Origin: Smittia aterrima
Lineage: Eukaryota; Arthropoda; Insecta; Diptera; Chironomidae
Reading direction: 5' to 3'
DNA: 64,000 nucleotides
Assembly (NCBI GenBank): GCA_033063855.1
Contig: CP093831.1
Span: 18,476,001-18,540,000 of the forward strand
Positions 57,356 through 64,000 of the stretch are shown piece after piece (position 1 is the first letter of the stretch; every line of letters begins with the position of its first letter). The position numbers and the translations under genes are program-made. Below the pieces are notes generated by a model that worked only from the letters and a program-made list of their open reading frames with translations, did no database searches and was not told the origin of the DNA.

Positions 57356-59577
57356 TCAATTGGATTCAGGAACTCTGGATCGATCGGAAATTGTCAAGTG
57401 TTGCACTCCACAGCATGTCGAATGATCAAGGCAATAAATTTCGAATTCCTCTGCTGGAATTGCGTTTTTATATTCAATCAAGTCTGAATACCCCATCGCC
57501 CAATACGATGGCTTCAAGTTGCCATGTCCACGGAAATTGCCTTTGTCTCGATAAATGTGCTTTCCTTTTCCTTTTATCTCATTGTAAATCATGCTCCATT
57601 CGTCTGCTGTTCCAAACTTCAAAAAAGCTCGTTTGATCTCTCTTAAATTATTAAGGAAACAAACACCGCCACGATTCCAAACTGCACTGTTCGTATCATC
57701 AACGCCCAACAAGAGTATTCGAAAGATTTTTACTCGATGAGGAACTTTCGTTAGTGGATCGCAAAGCATTACTCTGAAGCTTTTAAAACCGGCGCTTGAA
57801 GGGTTTTCGATTTTGTAATTTCGCTCGCTCTTGGTAATTCCATCTCGCCAGATTGAAATCATTTCTTGCTCTATTTCTGAACTCAAGATCTTTTTGGCAA
57901 CTTCTTCTGCCATAATTTCATTCTCGTATTTTCGCTTTGCCGCGACATCTGATAAATACTCTGATTTGAATTGAGATCTGATGTAGTTTTTGACTTCGTT
58001 GATCGCTGCTTCCTTGTACTTTAAGTCGAGAGTTTTCATCGTCAGAGTCTCAGAGTCTCAGAGTCTTCTCGGCTCGAACGAGTTGTGTAACGAAGAGCTT
58101 GATATACATTGAGGAAAATGAAAGATTCATAATCGTAGTCAATGTCGAGAGCCTTGAGTACAAACTCATCTGATAAGCTTGGAATATTTTCGAAAGAATC
58201 AATTGATGCATCCGTCCCCGCTTCCAAATAACTTGGAAATAGAGCAAGTAACTTGACGAAATGGAGACGATCGGATTTTTCTGACAAATTCATATTTATG
58301 TTGATGCTGTCGTAGAAATTGATATTTTCAAGTTTTTGCTCAACGTTAAATGGATCTCCAACGTTAACTTTGTGTTTCTGAATATCAATTCCCAAAAGAT
58401 TGTGAAGAGCTTTCTTCGCGATTTCCTCTGAATTTTCTTTGTTCTTGTACTTTCGTCGAATGACTTGCCAAACCTCGAAGGCGAACAACGCCCGCAAGAT
58501 TGAGGGAACAAGTTTGAGTTTCTCGACTTCTTTCTTCTTGAATATTCTTATGAGAGGAACCATCATGTTGGAGGTTCCATTGGAGGCAACATAAAATGAC
58601 ATTCCAAACGTTTTTTTTTTGGCTTTAGCAAAGCATCGACGTGATCGAAGTATCTTCCAACAAAACCATCGAAAGTTTTAACCAATTTCTTGAAAATTTC
58701 GATGTGCAAAGACGAGCGGGCATTGTTAAGCTCGAAGATCATTCTTTGAACTCCAGCGCGTGTAGCCGATTGTCATGGGAACTTCCGCGATCATTCGACG
58801 CATTCCAATTGAAAAATTGTACTCGAGCAACGACGAAGCATATTTCTTCATGAAAATACCAATCCTGGCATCATCAAATACCGGAATGACGTTAGTAATC
58901 TTCTTTTCCTTCTCTCCTGGTACCTCTAAGTCGTTACCATTGGAGATTCGCAATGATACGAGAATGTCTGATACGCTAACATTCCAACCAAGGAACATTT
59001 CATCTACTTTCCATGTGCTTGGATCAGGAAAATCACCAATAGGACCTTTGCATGCCACACCAACCAAATTTAAGATTTCGAGGATTTCTTGAGCGTCTAA
59101 GGATTCAAAGCATTCGTTTTCGGATAGTTCAACCAAAGCTTTGATGCCACCAAATGTTGTATCTTGAGAATAAAATGATATCAAATGATTGGAGTCGTCG
59201 ATGTTACTGATTTCATGAAAGTTCTTGGCCATCGCACTGATTTCTGATCTAGCGATTTCATCAAACTTCAAACCTTCTTTTGCTGCTCGTTTTGCTAAGC
59301 CTCGGCTTGTTGAAGTCGTTGCCTCAGTTTTACGAAGAAAATCAGCTTTTTGAGATGAATTTAATTTGCTTATATTATCATCGTTAGCAATTGATAAAAG
59401 TAGAAACGAAATCCGTTTTCGACGCGATGTAATCATTTTCTTCACTCGACCATTCAACTGCAATTCATCGAATGATTGTGTTGTTAAGCTTTCGAACAAA
59501 CTTTCAGTTTTATCAAAATATTGAAGAATAGATTTGACGGTTTCATTTGATTCATCTGTGCCGATAACTTCTTCTTT
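57356..59577 (-). pseudogene. Unrecognised ~730-codon intronless gene with three frame breaks
   Basis: Three long frames on the - strand follow each other end to end: 59577-58726, 58602-58042 and 58039-57356. They read as one protein if three small indels are undone. One is a one-base shift near 58768. The second is a run of ten A (58611-58620 as T on +), where nine would keep frame. The third is an 8-bp unit (GACTCTGA) present three times near 58046-58070, where two copies would keep frame. Between the breaks there are no stops, codon use is good and residues look protein-like (ERKRR-type basic, Asp-rich and DPSTWKVDEMFLGW segments), but I recognise no domain. There is no ATG before codon 35 of the first frame and a stop stands at 59578-59580, so the 5' end may also be missing. 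It is either recently dead or damaged by sequence errors. Confidence 0.6.
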
Positions 59578-59951
59578 TTATAGCGATACCCTAGAATATT
59601 TCATCATGCAGCGAAATGTTTATTTCATCACATAAAAGAGATTTCTATTGCATCATCAACTTTACATGCAGTTCAATTACCTTAATGAATTGTAAATTTA
59701 CAATTTCCTTGTAATTTCAGCACGATCCTTCTGTATCTTTCGCTTGAGATTCTTTAAGAAAACATTTTGTTGTTGTTGAAAGTATTGCGGCTTATTGCAT
59801 CATTTTTAAGGTCATTGCAACAAACACAATCTGAAAACATTTTTCCTAACTCGTCATATTTTTTAAATTTTTGCTTTATTTTTCGTTAGACATTAAAATC
59901 GTGATTATCTTCAACGCTAAGTCAACAACCAGTTCAACAATTTTTTTCTAA

Positions 59952-62764
59952 TCACAACTTCCCGCGACCACTTTTGATTTCTTCGTGTTTCTCCTCTGTT
60001 AATCTCTTGTATGATCCGTCGCTTTGCAACAAATAAATGGCGTCATTGATTTTCGTGATGTCGTATCCTTCGAGTTGCAAGTCGCGCTTCTTCAATTTAA
60101 ATGTTCCTGTCATAGGAAGCTCAGGCATAATTCTGATGAAGACTGGACGGGCATACGGTGGTAAGCTTCCTTTAATTCCTGCAGCTAAGGTATCTAAATC
60201 TATTTTGTTTTCTGGATCAACGATAGCTGCCATTCCAGCTTTTCCTTCAATATCGGGAATCTAAAGAGAAAGAAATTGTTATTAGCGAAAGTTTAAAATT
60301 TTCAGAAACTTACATCAACTCCATAGACGACGCAATCGCTTAAACCGGCAACTCTCATGACAATTCCTTCAACTTCTGCCGACGCAACATTTTCTCCTCG
60401 CCATCTGAAAGTATCTCCAGTACGATCTTTGAAGAAGTAATATCCATAGAGGTCCATAACAAGAATATCAGATGAGTTAAAGAACTTGTCTCCATGTTTA
60501 AAAACGTTTTGAATCACTTTTTTTTCTGATGCTGACTATAATGAGAAATTTATCAAATTTATTGCATGCTGTTGATGATCTTTGACTCTACCTTATCAGC
60601 ATAACCTGCGAATGATCGGCTCGCGTGTTTTTCGATAATTTTGCCAATGAACACGCCGGGTTCGCCTGGTTCGCAACGTTGACAAAGTCCATTAGGGCTT
60701 CTGATTGGTTCGCCCGTCTCTTCGTCACATCTCACAAGGTCGACTGGATAAATGAAGGTAGCAATTTGTGGCACGAAACCAACAGCACCGCATGTATTAT
60801 CGAAGTTTGCGAGATTAGCATTTGATTCGGTAGCACCATAAACTTCTCCAATTTGCTCGATATTAAATCTATTGACGAATTGAGTCCAAATCTGTGGTCT
60901 GAGTCCATTGCCGAACATAAACTTGATTTTATGTTGAGTGTCTTCAGGTTTAGGTGGTGTGAGTAGTAGGAAACGACACAATTCGCCGATGTATTGAGCT
61001 GCTGTACAATTGTACTTAATACAGTCACTCCAGAAATTTGAAGCTGAGAATTTTTTGCGCAGAGCCATCGTATTACGGAAAAGCAAAACTATGCCGACAC
61101 CAAGCATGCCTCCGGCTAAAAGCCATAAAAAAATTAATAAACTACAAATAAAACTTGTTAATTTAGTAAACCTGTGTGATAAAGTGGGAGCACATTGTAA
61201 ATGATTTCGTCGCTACTCAGTCCGAACATCATAAAAGTCCCGGAAACCATGAATTGAAAACGAAGATTTGAGATGACTGCGGCTTTTGGCATTCCAGTTG
61301 TTCCACTTGTGTAAATGTAAAAGAGTTTGTCCTTCGAACCAAGTCCCTTGAGATCGACCTCTGAGCTTGAAACAGATTTCAACTCTTCATGAAGGTTCAA
61401 TGATTTTCCATTGAGTTTCTTTACACCCGATGTTGTTTTGTCGTACACAAAGATGTGCAGTTTCTTCATGTCTTCATCATCCAAGATCTCAATTAACGCG
61501 TCGAGAAGCTCGGCACTAACGATTATTGCTTTGGATGAAGCAACTCTGATTGAATGTACGAGAGTTTCTTTTCGTAAATTTGTGTTAATAAGAGCGGTAA
61601 TAACGCCGATCTTTGAAAGGCCGAGCCACATCGAGGAATACTCGAGACACGTTTCCATTAGAAGCGCAACTGTTTCATCCTTCTTGTAGCTTTTTGACTT
61701 AAAATAATTTCCGATTTTGTTGCTAAAGTCTTCAATCTACAATGATCATGTGAAATTGTTTTTGCTGTCAACGTTTGAAGGTCGTTGATCAATTCTCACC
61801 TCGCGGAATGTTAGTTTCTTGTCGTCCATTAAAAATGCGCTCTTGTCTGGATTAGTTGCAACATTTTCTCTAAAAATGCTGGCAACAGTTTGATTTTTTT
61901 TCTCCCAAATAAAAAGTTTAATTGACATTGCGATAAATCGTCTAGCCGCTCTGGAATTAAGGAAAAACGAGGAAAGTTTTAAAATTATTCCGACTTGTTG
62001 GTGACCTAAAGCCGTAAAAAAAAATATGCAAATGATGATAAGGTGAAAGAAACGCGATTCTTCTAATCAAATAATTGAAAGAGTTCTAACACTTTTTCGA
62101 GATATGGAGCAGTTATCTTCATACGAGTTCAGTAATAAATCAATGGTTGTCAAGTGCTTCAGTAGCTAGATGTTTAGTATCAGCGAGTGATAACAGAATT
62201 ACCGAATAGCAAACTACTTCAAAATAAAGGCAGAGATTCAAATACTCTTAAGTGAAGATACGAAGATTTAAAATATCGCGCCATACGATACAAACGGCCT
62301 TGACTAACATGTTGAAGCAAAATCATAAATAATAGATCGTGCACATGGAGTTTGCTATTCGTCATTTTTTTTTTGAATAACGAGCGAAGAGAGGAAAGAA
62401 AAAAATAACTCCAAACACGACTACAACTGCAGGTTACATCAGACAAAAAGAAAAATAATTTGTTTTAAATGAAAGCATTGACAATAATGTGCAATTGAGA
62501 ATTTCCGTGACCTTGCAAATAACGAAACTGAGAAGTCGGTTAAATTACTTACAGAATATCTCGTCGCCATGTGTGCATTGTAGCGAAGACTATTGCGGGA
62601 CGACGTCCAGTGATGAGGTAAAGAATCAGGCAAGAGAGCATCGCTTGTGGAATGAGTTGACTGCCGATCGACGATGACATTAGGACACCAAAAATCGTGA
62701 TGCCTCCCAGCGTGAGAATTTTCTCACGTGTCGTTAATTTAGTTTTCATTGGCTTTTCCTTCAT
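59952..62764 (-). CDS. Long-chain fatty acid transport protein / very-long-chain acyl-CoA synthetase (FATP, SLC27)
   Basis: Six exons (- strand): 62553-62764, 61800-61950, 61172-61736, 60592-61115, 60314-60535, 59952-60260; 660 codons, typical of FATPs. One or two hydrophobic stretches (about 15-55) come first, then the AMP-binding fold: P-loop YIYTSGTTGMPKAAV (about 261-275), LPLYHTAGGMLGVG (across an intron), EVYGATESNAN, DLYGYYFFKDRTGDTFRWRG, ENVASAEVE, and the C-terminal LPMTGTFKLKKRDL with the conserved Lys. FATPs take up fatty acids by trapping them as CoA esters at the ER or plasma membrane. Start: first ATG of a frame that opens with basic residues before the membrane segment. Confidence 0.94.
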
Positions 62765-63684
62765 TTTTTTTTATTCGATCGAAAATGGTTATGTAGACAC
62801 TACGGAAAAAGGATGACAGCTGTGAGGAAATAAAGAGATGAATTTACGCGCGTGCAAGCGATAACAGATATTTTTAACAGAGGCTGGGAAAGTCGAATTC
62901 ACTTTGTTATGTCTTACGATCTTAGCAGACGCAATCAGAGAACTTTCAAGTTTCAGAGAACGATTCAAAGTCCGTGAGAGCAAAATGTCGATTTACGGAA
63001 GAACTTCTTCCGAAGAAGTAAAGAAACGAAAACGAAGTGTTTGGATTGTTCACTGAGTGAATGTCCGCATTATCTCCGATAGCGCGAAGACTTATTCCGA
63101 TGTTTTGAAAATTTGAAACAGTTACTAGCAAATCAACGTTTGTTTAGATAAGGCGCCGAGACTTAAAAACCTTATCAAATAGACTTTTGAGCCTATTGAT
63201 TATGCCAGACGACTTTTGATTCCTAATTTTTGATTGCCCTGATAATCTTGACAAATTGTATACGCGGAGGTCAATGATTCGGAGATTTTTCTTTTTTCAC
63301 TCAAGAATTCACGAGACTACCAACGCGAAACGAATGAGTATTAATAACTTTAACTGGATACGTAAAAAATAAACGACACAAACAATGAGTTGACTCCGAT
63401 TTCCGAAACACAGAGAAGGTTGAAATAATGCAAGAGCTGAGCTCAACGTTAGCCCACCTAATTATAACGACTGCTCGCAACTGAATGAACTGAGTTGTAT
63501 TTTCTTTTTTACTAGCGCGCGTCTCAATTACGAGAGAGACGCTTGTTTGTAAATGTATGTATTCGAACTGTTGAGAACAATTTCGCACATGTCATACAAA
63601 CTCAGCTTTGCTGATAATAAGTTTTATATTTATATCTTCACTGGCATTTTATTTTCTTCTATGGCTTTAAAAGATTGCAAGAGA
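62765..63684. other. Intergenic between FATP and PTRH2
   Basis: About 900 bp holding the FATP promoter and the PTRH2 3' flank, both on the - strand. The open frames here (61-95 codons) have no family resemblance and are not called. A TGATAAT/TTATCA-rich stretch near 63160-63260 is noted without a claim. Confidence 0.4.
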
Positions 63685-64000
63685 TTATAGTAATTTTAAG
63701 TCTTTAACTAACGCGTCGATTTTGTCATCGAAATCTGGTCCTAGTCCTAAACAAGTAGCGGTTCCAGCAGCAATATGAGTTCTGCCAGCATCACATACCA
63801 AAGCTGACACAATGCCAGATTTCCTAGCTTGATCCTGAAGATTCTCGAGATCAGCTAGTGAATCGACTTTCAGAACAATCTTCGGTTGGCCGACCTTAAA
63901 CCATTTGTCAGCTAGTGATGAGTTATTTTCGATAGTCTTTTTAAAACATATGACAGCTGCATGGGCGGCTTGTGATGCGGTTTTACCTTTAGTTAACTTC
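63685..64000 (-). CDS. Peptidyl-tRNA hydrolase 2 (PTH2/Bit1 family), 3' part
   Basis: The last 104 codons plus stop are in the window; the 5' part lies beyond the right edge. The frame opens with KLTKGKTASQAAHAAV, matching the PTH2 motif KMGKGKIAAQCSHA, then QPKIVLKV, and closes with DAGRTHIAAGTATCLGLGP, the family's hallmark. The enzyme frees peptides from stalled peptidyl-tRNA. In animals the protein is mitochondrial/cytosolic and linked to anoikis (Bit1). No intron is seen in this part. Confidence 0.93.
   Translation of the reverse strand, partial: KLTKGKTASQAAHAAVICFKKTIENNSSLADKWFKVGQPKIVLKVDSLADLENLQDQARKSGIVSALVCDAGRTHIAAGTATCLGLGPDFDDKIDALVKDLKLL

Noticed and set aside
1..64000. CRISPR arrays, operons, ribosome binding sites and tRNA or rRNA genes
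   Set aside because: The window is eukaryotic nuclear DNA. I looked for tRNA-like cloverleaf boxes and rRNA-like sequence and found none I could support.

Overview
The window reads as nuclear DNA of an insect. It is AT-rich, most genes are split by 50-70 nt GT-AG introns, and the gene content is insect-specific: gustatory and ionotropic receptors, a CYP9-like P450, a nervy orthologue and a LOTUS-Tudor germline protein. The protein flavour and compact layout suggest a lower dipteran, probably a non-biting midge. That placement is an inference, because no marker gene is present. All exon models were built by hand. Every multi-exon model given as complete sums to a whole number of codons.

Layout. 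0.5-3.4 kb: a ten-exon neprilysin-type membrane metallopeptidase (- strand). 5.9-10.2 kb: two tandem cystathionine beta-synthase genes (-), both keeping the haem-ligand Cys/His pair and the PLP lysine. 11.0-20.1 kb: six microsomal glutathione S-transferase 1-like (MAPEG) genes plus a seventh decayed fragment, interrupted by a nucleotidyltransferase of the non-canonical poly(A)/U polymerase family (+). 20.3-22.7 kb: a LOTUS plus two-Tudor protein like Tejas/Tapas (-). 22.8-23.6 kb: 6-phosphogluconolactonase (-). 24.9-31.2 kb: the nervy/MTG co-repressor gene (-), whose first coding exon lies behind a 4 kb intron. A candidate promoter for it with Inr and correctly spaced DPE lies near 36.3 kb.

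30.8-45.4 kb holds the most unusual structure: a 4.1 kb imperfect inverted repeat (arms 30774-34861 and 41254-45355) around a 6.4 kb unique spacer. Each arm carries the 82-nt first coding exon of nervy, identical in both copies, while surrounding non-coding sequence has diverged by a few percent. The spacer contains the candidate nervy promoter.

46.2-54.5 kb is a chemosensory and detoxification block: a P450 (+), two gustatory receptors (-), a third receptor reduced to a pseudogene, and an intronless ionotropic receptor (+). 54.6-59.6 kb is mostly decayed sequence: a Cdk1 retropseudogene, a tandem repeat, an unrecognised membrane ORF, and an unrecognised intronless gene of about 730 codons broken by three small indels. 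59.9-62.8 kb: a fatty acid transport protein (FATP/SLC27) gene (-). At the right edge is the 3' end of peptidyl-tRNA hydrolase 2.

Functional theme: transsulfuration makes cysteine, the precursor of glutathione. The MAPEG array consumes glutathione. The 6-phosphogluconolactonase belongs to the NADPH-producing pentose phosphate pathway, and the P450 needs NADPH. Physical clustering is seen in the sequence; co-regulation is not shown, although GATA-type motifs recur between these genes.
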